Positions 26,562 to 34,492 of a stretch of DNA of 64,000 bases are shown piece after piece. The stretch lies in NCBI RefSeq assembly GCF_002858865.1, contig NZ_PJRR01000013.1, forward strand, positions 186,001-250,000, given 5' to 3'. The position numbers were made by a program, and so were the translations under genes. Source of the DNA: Caulobacter vibrioides (lineage in GTDB: Bacteria; Pseudomonadota; Alphaproteobacteria; Caulobacterales; Caulobacteraceae). Within the stretch, counting starts at the first letter, position 1, and every line of letters starts with the position of its first letter. The notes beneath the pieces are model-generated. The model searched no databases and was not told the DNA's origin. It saw only the letters and a list, made by a program, of their open reading frames with translations.

Positions 26562-27140
26562 TCAGAGGGTCTCGATGGTCGCTGCGGCGTCATCCAGCGC
26601 CTTGGCGATGCCGGCGATCTGCTCGGCCGTCAGCTGGCCGCCGTGCAGCTTGAGCCGAAGAGCGGTCTTCAGGTTCTCCCGCGCCCGCAGGATCTGCGGT
26701 GAGAACGCGGCGCTGGTCGAAGCGGCCTCGGCCATGCGCTCGAACAGCGAGCGCACAGGCTGTTCGTTGCTGACCAGGAACGCCTCGCCTTCCGGCGTGA
26801 TCGTATAGAGCTTCTTGCCGCCGCCGGCCTCGCTGGCGACGACATAGCCCAGCTCCTCGAGCAGGGTCAGGGTCGGATAGACCACGCCGGGGCTAGGCGT
26901 ATAGGCGCCGCCCGCCGCCGTCTCGATCGCCTTGATCAGTTCGTAGCCGTGGCTGGGCTTGTCGGCGATCAGCTTCAGCACCACCAGGCGCAGGTCGCCG
27001 TGGTCGAAGAAGCGGCCCATGCGTCCGCCGCGCCCCCGGGGACCGTGATGGTGACCGTGAAAGCCAAACGGATGCCGACCGTGATGCTGGCCCGCGTGGC
27101 CACCCCACGCGCTGCGGTGGGAATAATGTCGTCCAAACAT
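26562..27140 (-). CDS. PadR family regulator with His-rich N-terminus (YqjI/NfeR-like)
   Basis: A 192-residue transcriptional regulator. The first 40 residues are rich in His and Gly (HHGRHPFGFHGHHHGPRG), a metal-binding tail as in the nickel/iron-responsive regulator YqjI of E. coli. The winged helix follows: LRLVVLKLIADKPSHGYELI, SPGVVYPTLTLLEELGYV, then GGGKKLYTITPEGEAFL. A helical dimerisation region closes the protein. A perfect 13-bp inverted repeat with ATATATC arms lies upstream and is probably its own operator. It leads an operon with DUF2218; the usual siderophore reductase partner is absent here. Confidence 0.9.
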   Translation of the reverse strand: MFGRHYSHRSAWGGHAGQHHGRHPFGFHGHHHGPRGRGGRMGRFFDHGDLRLVVLKLIADKPSHGYELIKAIETAAGGAYTPSPGVVYPTLTLLEELGYVVASEAGGGKKLYTITPEGEAFLVSNEQPVRSLFERMAEAASTSAAFSPQILRARENLKTALRLKLHGGQLTAEQIAGIAKALDDAAATIETL

Positions 27141-27173
27141 GTTTTAGATCCTGTTTCGTTATATCGGAATTAC

Positions 27174-27220
27174 AGATATATCGAAAATGGCGATCGTCAA
27201 GAGCGCATTTCGATATATCT
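27174..27220. promoter_or_regulatory. Inverted-repeat operator upstream of padR
   Basis: AGATATATCGAAA (27174-27186) and TTTCGATATATCT (27208-27220) form a perfect 13-bp inverted repeat with 21 bases between arms. A third, looser copy of the TTCG..TATATC pattern lies at 27155-27165. The position, 34-80 bases before the padR start, suits autoregulation by the PadR protein. The opposite strand leads to mlaA (start 27444), which could also be affected. Confidence 0.6.
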
Positions 27221-27443
27221 AAATACGGACAGGCTCGACGGGCGCGGCGCCGGCGCCACGCTTGCCGACAAACCGCGAAGCCCCCGCGCCCAAGGGGTTC
27301 CAGTGCGCCGGTGGGTGGATCACATCGTAAGGCTCGCGGCGGGCGTGACTGAGTCGCGCGACGCCCAGGCGATTTGCGCTCAGGCGTTCAAGCGTAAGCG
27401 AAATAGTCGGCCTCAATCTTGATACGGAGGGCGTCGTGAATAC

Positions 27444-28304
27444 ATGGCGCCTATGAGAAGCAGGAGCATCCGCTTGCGCGACCGGCATCAAAGCGCGCGC
27501 CCACAAGGGTTCCGACGTCACCTCGCCGTCGGCGCCCTGGCGGCCGCCGGCCTTCTGGCGGCGGCGTCGAACGCGCAGGCGCAAGCCGAGCCTGCGCCGC
27601 TCGCTTCGGCCGGTCCGGCCGCCAATGATCCCCTGGAAGGCTTCAACCGGGCCTCGTTCAAGCTCGGCATGGGGCTGGACCGTGCGCTGCTGGCGCCGAT
27701 CACCCACGGCTATATGGCGGTGACGCCGCGCGTCGTCCGCGACCGGGTCAGCTTGGTCATCTACAATATGGGCGAGCCGAACACGGTGATGAACCAGGTT
27801 CTTCAAGGCAAGCCGCGTCAGGCCGTGCGCTCGAGCACCCGTTTCGTGGTCAACTCCACGGTCGGCGTGGCGGGCCTGTTCGACGTCGCCGCCAAGATGG
27901 GCCTGCCGCCGCGCGGCGCCGATTTCGGCCAGACCTTCGGCCGCTGGGGCGCAGGCCCCGGAGCCTATATCTACGTGCCCCTGATGGGCCCCTTGAACGT
28001 TCGCGACGGCGTCGGCCGCGCGCTCGATATCGTCACTGACCCGGTCTCGCTGTTCGTGGGCGGCTTGGACACCGACTTCGGTCGGGCCCGCACGGCGATC
28101 ACCGTGGTCGACCTGCGCGCCACGACAGACTCCGCATACGAAGCGCTGAAGGACGCGTCCGACCCCTACGTCACCACCCGCTCCGCCTATGCGCAGTATC
28201 GGGAGGCCTTCGTCCGCGAAGCCACCGGCGAGAGCGAAGCGCTCCCTGATTTCGACGCGCCGCCGTCCGAACCGAACACCTCATCGGCGACGCCCAATCC
28301 ATGA
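27444..28304 (+). CDS. mlaA: Phospholipid transport protein MlaA (VacJ family), no lipobox
   Basis: Outer-membrane component of the Mla pathway, which removes misplaced phospholipids from the outer leaflet. 286 residues, with the VacJ pattern NDPLEGFNRASFKLGMGLD, NMGEPNTVMNQVLQGK, RFVVNSTVGVAGLFDVA, FGQTFGRWGAGPGAYIYVP and DPVSLFVGG. The N-terminus is a signal peptide (RRHLAVGALAAAG, cleavage near NAQA), but I see no lipobox Cys, unlike E. coli MlaA. A C-terminal acidic/Pro tail is present. GGAGG lies upstream, spaced a little far from ATG 27444; ATG 27453 is an alternative start. First gene of mlaA-C-D-E-F. Confidence 0.93.
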   Translation: MAPMRSRSIRLRDRHQSARPQGFRRHLAVGALAAAGLLAAASNAQAQAEPAPLASAGPAANDPLEGFNRASFKLGMGLDRALLAPITHGYMAVTPRVVRDRVSLVIYNMGEPNTVMNQVLQGKPRQAVRSSTRFVVNSTVGVAGLFDVAAKMGLPPRGADFGQTFGRWGAGPGAYIYVPLMGPLNVRDGVGRALDIVTDPVSLFVGGLDTDFGRARTAITVVDLRATTDSAYEALKDASDPYVTTRSAYAQYREAFVREATGESEALPDFDAPPSEPNTSSATPNP

Positions 28305-28963
28305 CCCTCCCCGGTAACTCTATGCGAAACACCTCCATCACCCGCCGCGGCGCCAGCGTCGCGGCTTTGGCGTTCTTCGGCGCCGCGCTTTCCGCCGCCT
28401 CCCCCGCCCTGGCCCAGAGCGGCGCGCGCGACCCGGCCGCCGAGGCCTTTGTTCAGACCAAGGCCCAGCGCGTGATCAGCGTGCTGGCCAGCAAGAGCAT
28501 GAGCGAAGCCCAGAAGAAGCAGGTCTTCCACCAGGCCGTGGACGAACTGGCCGACGTGCCGCGCATCACCAACTTCGTGCTGGGCAAGTACGCCCGGACG
28601 ATCACGCCGGAGCAGCGGGCCAGGTTCACGCCGGTATTCCGGACCTATGCCGAGAACGTCTACCAGAGCCGCATCAGCGACTATCGCGGCGAACAGCTGA
28701 AGGTGACCGGCTCGGTCGTCCGCAAGCCCGGCGACGTGATCGTCAACACCGTGGTCGCCGGCGGTCAGCTGAGCCAGCCGGTGCCGGTCTCCTGGCGCGT
28801 GTTGAACAGTGGCGGCGCCTGGAAGGTGGTCGATGTCCAGTTCAAGGGAATCTGGTTGGCGATCACCCAGCAGCAGGACTTCGTGTCGACGATCGACAAC
28901 GCCGGCGGCAACATCGACGTGCTGATCAACCAGCTTCAGAAGGGCGGCTCGGGTCGTCGCTAG
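28301..28963 (+). CDS. mlaC: Phospholipid-binding periplasmic protein MlaC
   Basis: Periplasmic shuttle that carries phospholipid between MlaA and the inner-membrane MlaFED complex. 220 residues with a signal peptide (TSITRRGASVAALAFFGA..., cleavage near PALAQ) and the MlaC pattern FVQTKAQRVISVLASKS, FVLGKYARTITPEQRARF, RISDYRGEQLKVTGS and WKVVDVQFKGIWLAITQQQ. ATG 28301 overlaps the mlaA stop (ATGA); ATG 28322 is an alternative start within the frame. Confidence 0.93.
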   Translation: MTLPGNSMRNTSITRRGASVAALAFFGAALSAASPALAQSGARDPAAEAFVQTKAQRVISVLASKSMSEAQKKQVFHQAVDELADVPRITNFVLGKYARTITPEQRARFTPVFRTYAENVYQSRISDYRGEQLKVTGSVVRKPGDVIVNTVVAGGQLSQPVPVSWRVLNSGGAWKVVDVQFKGIWLAITQQQDFVSTIDNAGGNIDVLINQLQKGGSGRR

Positions 28964-28993
28964 GCGGGACCTGGACTGGAAGGACAACGGCAT

Positions 28994-29506
28994 ATGGCAT
29001 TGCGCGAACAATGGGCCGAAACGGCCATGGGCGTGGTCGTCCTCGCCCTGACGGCGGGGTTCCTGACCTATTCGCTGACCGTGGGCGGCGTGCACATGAA
29101 GCGGGGCGACTACGAGATCAGCGCCAAGTTCGGCGAAGCCGGCTCGCTGGCCCCGGGGGCTGCGGTCACGGTCGCGGGCGTCAAGGTCGGCACGGTCTCG
29201 CAGATTACGCTGGAGCCCAAGACCTATCTGGCCGTGGCCAAGCTGAGCATCGACCCGACGGTCAAGCTGCCTGCGGACTCCACCGCCAAGATCACCAGCG
29301 ACGGCCTGCTGGGCGGGGCCCACGTGGCCATCGCGCCCGGCGCGTCACTGGACGACCTGAAGCCGGGCGGCGAGATCGAGAACACGCAAGGCGCCGTCGA
29401 TCTGTTCGGCCTGATCGGCTCGGTGATCCGGCCGCAAGGCGGCGCGGCGGCGACCTCGACGCCCGCCGAGGCCAATCCGGCCACCCAGCCGGCCGAGAGC
29501 TACTGA
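28994..29506 (+). CDS. mlaD: MCE-domain lipid transport protein MlaD
   Basis: Inner-membrane-anchored MCE protein that forms a hexameric ring over MlaE. 170 residues: one N-terminal helix (about 9-31), then the MCE domain with ISAKFGEAGSLAPGAAVTVAGVKVG and SDGLLGGAHVAIAPGAS, and a flexible Ala/Pro-rich end. The length matches MlaD. It starts 30 bases after mlaC. Confidence 0.95.
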   Translation: MALREQWAETAMGVVVLALTAGFLTYSLTVGGVHMKRGDYEISAKFGEAGSLAPGAAVTVAGVKVGTVSQITLEPKTYLAVAKLSIDPTVKLPADSTAKITSDGLLGGAHVAIAPGASLDDLKPGGEIENTQGAVDLFGLIGSVIRPQGGAAATSTPAEANPATQPAESY

Positions 29507-29507
29507 C

Positions 29508-30317
29508 ATGACCGCGGCCGAGGCGGCCCGGCGGGTCGCCACCCATCCCATCCAGGCCCTGGGGCGCTCGACCCTGGCCACCGTGCGCATGGTCGGCGCG
29601 GTCGGCGTCTTCGCCGTGCGCGGGGTCATCGCGGCCCTCACGCCGATCTGGTTCTTCAGCCAGCTGCGCCGGCAGATCGTCGCGATCGGCTTCTTCTCGT
29701 TGCCGGTCGTAGGCCTTACCGCCGTATTCACCGGCGCGGCCCTGGCGCTGAACATCTTCACCGGCGGGGGCCGGTTCAACGCCGAGCAGGTCATGCCGCA
29801 GATCGTCGCGCTGGGCATCACGCGCGAGCTGGGCCCCGTGCTCGCAGCGCTGATGCTGGCCGGCCGGGTTTCGGCGGCCATCGCCGCCGAGATCGGGGCC
29901 ATGCGCGCGACCGAGCAGATCGACGCCATGCGCACCCTGTCGACCGACCCCTTCCGCTATCTGGTCGCGCCCCGCCTGCTGGCGGCGGTGCTGACGCTGC
30001 CGCTGCTCACCGCCGTGGCCGACATCATCGGCATCGCCGGCGGCTGGCTGGTGGCCACGCGGGTGCTGGAGTTCAATCCGACCGTCTATATCCGCAACAC
30101 CATAGACTTCCTTGAGAGCTGGGACATCATCTCGGGCCTGATCAAGGCGGCGGTGTTCGGCTTCATCGTGGCCCTGATGGGCTGCTATCACGGCTACAAC
30201 GCCTCGGGCGGCGCGCGCGGCGTCGGCCGGGCCACGACCCACGCGGTGGTCTCCTCGGCGATCCTGATCTTCGCCACGGACTATCTCCTGACCACCCTTT
30301 TCACGCACATGTCATGA
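29508..30317 (+). CDS. mlaE: ABC transporter permease MlaE
   Basis: Integral membrane permease of the MlaFED lipid transporter. 269 residues with five or six helices. Family motifs are TAVFTGAALALNIFTGGG, ALGITRELGPVLAALMLAGR, AEIGAMRATEQIDAMRTL and VFGFIVALMGCYHGYNASGG. It starts 1 base after the mlaD stop and ends with an ATGA overlap with mlaF. Confidence 0.96.
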   Translation: MTAAEAARRVATHPIQALGRSTLATVRMVGAVGVFAVRGVIAALTPIWFFSQLRRQIVAIGFFSLPVVGLTAVFTGAALALNIFTGGGRFNAEQVMPQIVALGITRELGPVLAALMLAGRVSAAIAAEIGAMRATEQIDAMRTLSTDPFRYLVAPRLLAAVLTLPLLTAVADIIGIAGGWLVATRVLEFNPTVYIRNTIDFLESWDIISGLIKAAVFGFIVALMGCYHGYNASGGARGVGRATTHAVVSSAILIFATDYLLTTLFTHMS

Positions 30318-31084
30318 CGAGCCAGGTTCCAAAACTCGCCTGGAAGGGCGTCACCAAGCAGTTCGGGGATCGCAAGGTCCTCGACCAGCTCGACCTGTCC
30401 GTCGCCCCCGGCCGCTCGCTGGTCATCATCGGCGGTTCGGGCCAGGGCAAGTCGGTGACCATCAAGACCGCGCTGGGCCTGCTGCGTCCAGAAGCCGGGG
30501 CGATCGAGTTGGACGGCAAGAACGTGGTCGGTCTGTCCGAGACCCAGCGGCGCAAGCTGTTCTCGCGTGTCGGGGTGCTGTTCCAGGGCGCAGCCTTGTT
30601 CGACAGCCTGACCATCTGGGAAAACGTCGCCTTTCGGCTCATCAACGCCGACGGGGTTCCACGCCGCAAAGCGCGAGACCGCGCGATCGAGGCGCTGGAG
30701 CAGGTGCGGCTTTCGGCCGATGTCGCGGAAAGGTTTCCCTCGGAGCTGTCGGGCGGGATGCAGAAGCGCGCGGGTCTGGCCCGCGCCGTGGTGGCCCGGC
30801 CGGAAATCCTGTTCTTCGACGAGCCCACCACGGGCCTGGATCCGATCACGGCGGCGGCGATCAATCAGCTGATCTCCGACCAGGTGCGTCGCCTGGGCTC
30901 GACGGCGGTGTCGATCACCCATGACCTGGCCTCGGCCCAGACGATCGGCGACGAGATCGCCATGCTGCATGGGGGCAAGATCATCTGGCGGGGTCCGGCG
31001 GCGGAGCTGGCCACCACCGACAACCCCTATGTGCGCCAGTTCGTCGAGGGCCGAGCCGAAGGTCCGATCTCTCAGACCCACTGA
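30314..31084 (+). CDS. mlaF: ABC transporter ATPase MlaF
   Basis: ATPase of the MlaFED complex, 256 residues. Walker A IGGSGQGKSVTIK, Q-loop VLFQGAALFDSLTIWENV, signature ELSGGMQKRAGLARA, Walker B EILFFDEPTTGLDP and switch His in SITHDL are all intact. ATGA overlap with mlaE. No gene for the STAS partner MlaB follows; oxyR converges 6 bases on. Confidence 0.96.
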   Translation: MTSQVPKLAWKGVTKQFGDRKVLDQLDLSVAPGRSLVIIGGSGQGKSVTIKTALGLLRPEAGAIELDGKNVVGLSETQRRKLFSRVGVLFQGAALFDSLTIWENVAFRLINADGVPRRKARDRAIEALEQVRLSADVAERFPSELSGGMQKRAGLARAVVARPEILFFDEPTTGLDPITAAAINQLISDQVRRLGSTAVSITHDLASAQTIGDEIAMLHGGKIIWRGPAAELATTDNPYVRQFVEGRAEGPISQTH

Positions 31085-31090
31085 GGTCTA

Positions 31091-31993
31091 TCAGACCGCC
31101 TGCCGCAAGGTGTCCGCCAGCAGGCGTCCCTCGACGCCCCGGCTGGAGCCCGCACGCCAGGCCACGACGATCTCGCGGCTGGGATGGGCGGTCGCCAGGG
31201 GACGAACCGTCACGGCCGCCTTGTCGGTCAGCCCGGCCTGAACCGCCATCTTCGGCAGGAACGAGACGCCCAGACCAGAACCGATCATCTGCACCAGCGT
31301 GGGCAGCGAGGTCGCCGCGAAGGTCTCTTCCTCGCCAACCCCGCGCGGCGGCTCCAGCCCGCAGGCCGCCAGGGCATGGTCGCGCAGACAGTGGCCGTCC
31401 TCCAGCAGGATCAGGTCCTCGCCGGCCAGGCTGTCAGGATCCACCTGGGTCGAGGCGGCCATGGGGTGGTTGGCCGGCGCGGCCGCCAGCAGCTCATCAT
31501 CCTCGACATGCGCCCAGTCCAGGCCGCCCATGTCGTAGGGCAGGGCGATCAGCGCCGCGTCCAGAGCGCCGGTCTTCAAGGCGCCGATCAGCCGATGCGT
31601 CAGATCCTCGCGCAGGAACAGCTTCAGCTTCGGGAAACGGTCGCGGAGCACCGGCAGTGCGCGGGGCAGAAGATAGGGCGCCACGGTCGGGATCACGCCC
31701 AACCTGAACCGGCCGGCCAGCGGCTGGCCAGCGCCGCGCGCGGCCTGCACCAGGTCCTCGGCCCGGGCGAGGATGTCCTCCGCGCGTCGAACAGCCTCCT
31801 GCCCGGCGGCGGTGAGGATCACGCCCGACCGCGCCCGGTCAACGACCGGCGCGCCCAGGATCTTCTCCAGCTCCTGGATACCGGCCGACAGGGTCGGCTG
31901 GGTGACGTGCGCGTTCTCGGCGGCGCGACTGAACGAACCGTGCTCCGACAGGAGCTTCAGATACTGGAGTTGGCGGAGCGTGGGTAACAGCAT
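31091..31993 (-). CDS. oxyR: Peroxide-sensing LysR regulator OxyR
   Basis: LysR-type regulator of 300 residues. The HTH is in residues 1-65 (LRQLQYLKLLSEHGSFSRAA, VTQPTLSAGIQELEK). The redox Cys pair that defines OxyR is present in LLEDGHCLRDHALAACG, as in E. coli Cys199/Cys208. The effector domain ends with SLPTLVQMIGSGLGVSFLP. Hydrogen peroxide would form the disulfide and switch on catalase and peroxidase genes. It is divergent from ahpD with an OxyR-like box between them. Confidence 0.93.
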   Translation of the reverse strand: MLLPTLRQLQYLKLLSEHGSFSRAAENAHVTQPTLSAGIQELEKILGAPVVDRARSGVILTAAGQEAVRRAEDILARAEDLVQAARGAGQPLAGRFRLGVIPTVAPYLLPRALPVLRDRFPKLKLFLREDLTHRLIGALKTGALDAALIALPYDMGGLDWAHVEDDELLAAAPANHPMAASTQVDPDSLAGEDLILLEDGHCLRDHALAACGLEPPRGVGEEETFAATSLPTLVQMIGSGLGVSFLPKMAVQAGLTDKAAVTVRPLATAHPSREIVVAWRAGSSRGVEGRLLADTLRQAV

Positions 31994-32003
31994 AGCTTCG
32001 CAT

Positions 32004-32018
32004 ATAGGGCGTATCTAT
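32004..32018. promoter_or_regulatory. OxyR-like box between oxyR and ahpD
   Basis: ATAG-N7-CTAT matches one full half of the OxyR recognition pattern (four tetranucleotides spaced by 7). The next 7-spaced positions match poorly (CAAA, then CGAT), so the site is a half-box. It lies 11 bases before the oxyR start on the minus strand. Confidence 0.5.
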
Positions 32019-32216
32019 TCGTTTTCAAAAAACTATCGATTGGACCAAGGCTCAAGCCCCGTCTACCGTCAGACTGTCGAAGCGTCCGGTGATGTCTCCC
32101 CACCCCGACCCGGATGTCTGGCGCCTCCCGGTCCTGCCGCCTTCCCCCTTGCGGTTCGGACCGGGACGAACGCTGCGCCCAATGCTACTTCGTCATCGAT
32201 GGCCATGGAGCATCAC

Positions 32217-32768
32217 GTGTCGATCGAGGCCCTGCGCGCCCGCCTGCCCGACTACGCCCACGATCTTGGGACCAATCTCGCTTTGCTGGTCGACGATCCC
32301 GCCCTCGATCCGGAGGCGCGCTGGGGGTGCTTCGTCGCCAGCGCCTGCGCGGTCGGCGAGCCGCAGACGCTTCGCGCGATCGACGCGGCGGCGACCGCAG
32401 CAGGCCTGACGGCCGAGGCGAACCGCGCCGCCCGCAAGGCGGCCGCCATGATGGCGATGACCAATGTCTATTTTCGCGCGGTGCATCTGATGGAAGGCGC
32501 GGCCTATCAGGCCCTACCCTCCCGGCTTCGCTTGAATCGGCTCGCCCACGCCGGCGCGCGAGGCGTCACCTACGATCTGTCCTGCGTGGCTGTGTCGGCG
32601 ATCAATGGCTGCGGCGCGTGCCTCGACAGCCACGAGGCCGAGCTTCGCGGACGGGGCGTTGAGCCCACCCAAATCCAGGCCGCCCTGCGTATCGCGGCGG
32701 TTGTATCGGCGGTCGCCCGGACGCTGGCGGCGGAAGCCGCGCTCCATCCCCAGAATTTAGAGATTTGA
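32217..32768 (+). CDS. ahpD: Alkyl hydroperoxidase AhpD
   Basis: Carboxymuconolactone-decarboxylase-fold peroxidase, 183 residues, which acts alone or reduces AhpC. The catalytic CxxC and His are in SAINGCGACLDSHE, in the usual C-terminal position. The GTG at 32217 gives MSIEALRARLPDYAHDLG, the common AhpD start, and has TGGAG six bases upstream; ATGs at 32199 and 32205 lack one. An ahpC gene, often the upstream partner, is absent. Divergence from oxyR suggests peroxide induction. Confidence 0.93.
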   Translation: MSIEALRARLPDYAHDLGTNLALLVDDPALDPEARWGCFVASACAVGEPQTLRAIDAAATAAGLTAEANRAARKAAAMMAMTNVYFRAVHLMEGAAYQALPSRLRLNRLAHAGARGVTYDLSCVAVSAINGCGACLDSHEAELRGRGVEPTQIQAALRIAAVVSAVARTLAAEAALHPQNLEI

Positions 32769-32834
32769 ACAGGGCCGCGACGCCCGGTCGCGGCGTCGGC
32801 CCCTCGACATTCATCTTGTCCGTAAACTAAGTTG

Positions 32835-32856
32835 TTAACCTCTGGGTAACAGATTC
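32835..32856 (+). promoter_or_regulatory. CtrA-like site and GANTC site upstream of creS
   Basis: TTAA-N7-GTAAC (32835-32850) differs at one position from the CtrA consensus TTAA-N7-TTAAC, and a CcrM methylation site GATTC follows two bases later (32852-32856). Together they lie 65-86 bases before the creS start, within a plausible promoter. Cell-cycle control is only suggested. Confidence 0.4.
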
Positions 32857-32920
32857 GCGGCGTCCGCCGAGCCGTCCACTTCTGGACGCCGAGGACTCGC
32901 ATGGGGCGAAGGTGGGCCGA

Positions 32921-34294
32921 ATGAGACTGCTGTCGAAGAACTCGCGCGAAACCAAGAACGGCAAGCCCACCGTTCTGGGTGATGAAGCTCGCGCCGAGGC
33001 CATGCAGCACCAGATCGAGTCCACCCAGGCCATCGGTCAGCGCTACGAGACCATCCATGGCGGCCTGGACAGCATCGGCCGGGTGATGGAGCATCTGAAG
33101 GCGATCGAACCGCTGATCGCCGAGATCCGCGGCCCTGTCAGCCAGGAGTTCGAAGCCCGTCGCGCCGAGCACGCCGAGCTGATCGCCGTGCGCGCCAATC
33201 TCGACCAGGCCCAGCGCCAGATCGCCTTGATCCAGGCCGAGGAACGCGAGGTTTCCGCCCGCCTCGCCGCCGCCGAAACGGCGCTCGGCGAATCCGACGC
33301 CCGTCGGCAGACCCAGGACGCGGCGCTGGAAGACAACGCCCTTGAGATCGACCGCCTGCGCAACGCCCTGCTGCAGTCGGACCTGAAGGTCTCCAGCCTC
33401 GACGCCTCGCTGCGCGACGCCACCGCCCGCATCGAGCACCTCGTGCAGGACGTCGAAGGCCTGCGCGTCCAGGCCCAGGACATCGACGCTCGCCGTGGCG
33501 ACGCCGAGGCCGCCCTGGCTCGCGCCAACCAGGACAACGCCCTGCTGGGCGAGGAAGCCGCGACGCTGAAGAAGCGCGTCGATCAGGCCGGGCTGGACCT
33601 GGCCCGCCTGTCGCGCATCGAAACCGATCTTGAAGCCCAGCTGGCCGCCGAGCGCGCCCGCGTTCAGGCCGTCGAAAACGCCCTGGCGGCGCATCAGGCC
33701 GACAGCGGTCGCACGATCCGCGGCCTGGAAAGCCAGGTCGAGGCCAACCGCGCCGAGATCTCCGCTCTGCAGACGCGCCTGGAGACCGCTACGGGTCGCG
33801 CCGACAAGCTGGAAGAGATGAACGGCCAGATCTCGGCCCGTCTCGCCGACTCCAGCGCCCAGCAGAAGGCGGTGGAACGCCGCGCCGGCGATCTCAATGT
33901 CGCCCTGGAGCGCGCCCTCGACCGTATCCGGGCCCTGGAGGAAGAGGCCGACGGCCTGCGCCAGCGTCACGCCGGCGTCGACACCGCCCGCGCCACGGCC
34001 ATCGAACGCGCCGATCAATTGGCCAAGAGCGCTGTGGCGCAAGAAAAGGCCCTCAAGCGCGCCGAGGAACGGGCTCAGCAGCTACGCGCCCGCCTCGATG
34101 CGATGCAGGAAGCGCAAGACCAGGTTCGCCGCGATCACGAGGCGAAGATCGCCGAGCTGCAGGCGACCATCGAGCGCCTGACCTCGGAAGCCGCCCTGGC
34201 CGAAGGGGCCCTGGAAGCCGCCCGCCGCGACCGCTCACGCCTGCAGATGGCCCTGCTGGGCGCCAGCGACGGCGACGTGGCCGCGAGCGCCTAA
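32921..34294 (+). CDS. creS: Crescentin, intermediate-filament-like cytoskeletal protein
   Basis: Crescentin assembles into a filament on the inner side of the cell envelope and gives Caulobacter its curved shape by slowing growth on one side. The translation is 457 residues from ATG 32921, begins MRLLSKNSRETKNGKPTVLG and ends LLGASDGDVAASA. As I recall it this is the C. crescentus protein. The short basic N-terminal segment (about 27 residues) is known to be needed for membrane attachment. The rest is an almost continuous coiled coil with heptads rich in Leu, Ala, Arg and Glu; a single stutter near residue 406 is reported in the literature. ATG 32912 is an in-frame alternative. A strong terminator and a paired-hairpin repeat follow. 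Confidence 0.97.
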   Translation: MRLLSKNSRETKNGKPTVLGDEARAEAMQHQIESTQAIGQRYETIHGGLDSIGRVMEHLKAIEPLIAEIRGPVSQEFEARRAEHAELIAVRANLDQAQRQIALIQAEEREVSARLAAAETALGESDARRQTQDAALEDNALEIDRLRNALLQSDLKVSSLDASLRDATARIEHLVQDVEGLRVQAQDIDARRGDAEAALARANQDNALLGEEAATLKKRVDQAGLDLARLSRIETDLEAQLAAERARVQAVENALAAHQADSGRTIRGLESQVEANRAEISALQTRLETATGRADKLEEMNGQISARLADSSAQQKAVERRAGDLNVALERALDRIRALEEEADGLRQRHAGVDTARATAIERADQLAKSAVAQEKALKRAEERAQQLRARLDAMQEAQDQVRRDHEAKIAELQATIERLTSEAALAEGALEAARRDRSRLQMALLGASDGDVAASA

Positions 34295-34319
34295 ACTCTA
34301 AGGCGCTCCAGAAACAAAG

Positions 34320-34355
34320 ACGCCCGCGACCGAGAGGTTCGCGGGCGTTTTTCTT
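34320..34355 (+). terminator. Rho-independent terminator of creS
   Basis: Stem CGCCCGCGA/TCGCGGGCG (34321-34329 with 34339-34347) capped by an inner CC-GAGA-GG, followed by TTTTTCTTT. It lies 26 bases after the stop codon. Confidence 0.92.
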
Positions 34356-34376
34356 TGGGCGTCAAGACGGCGCGTC

Positions 34377-34492
34377 TAGAGCCTGTCTGGTTTAGATGGA
34401 ATCATCTAAACCAGATAAACAGGCTCTAAAACCAAACACTTAGAGCCCTTTCAAACGCTTTAGATGATTCCATCTAAAGCTAAAGGGCTCTA
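34377..34492. repeat. Two nested hairpins with GANTC loops behind creS
   Basis: Hairpin 1: outer stem TAGAGCCTGT/ACAGGCTCTA (34377-34386 with 34419-34428), inner stem CTGGTTTAGATG/CATCTAAACCAG (34387-34398 with 34403-34414), loop GAAT. Hairpin 2: outer stem TAGAGCCCTTT/AAAGGGCTCTA (34441-34451 with 34482-34492), inner stem GCTTTAGATG/CATCTAAAGC, loop ATTC. Each loop completes a CcrM site (GAATC 34399-34403, GATTC 34466-34470). The last bases include the stop codon of the next gene on the minus strand. Confidence 0.8.
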
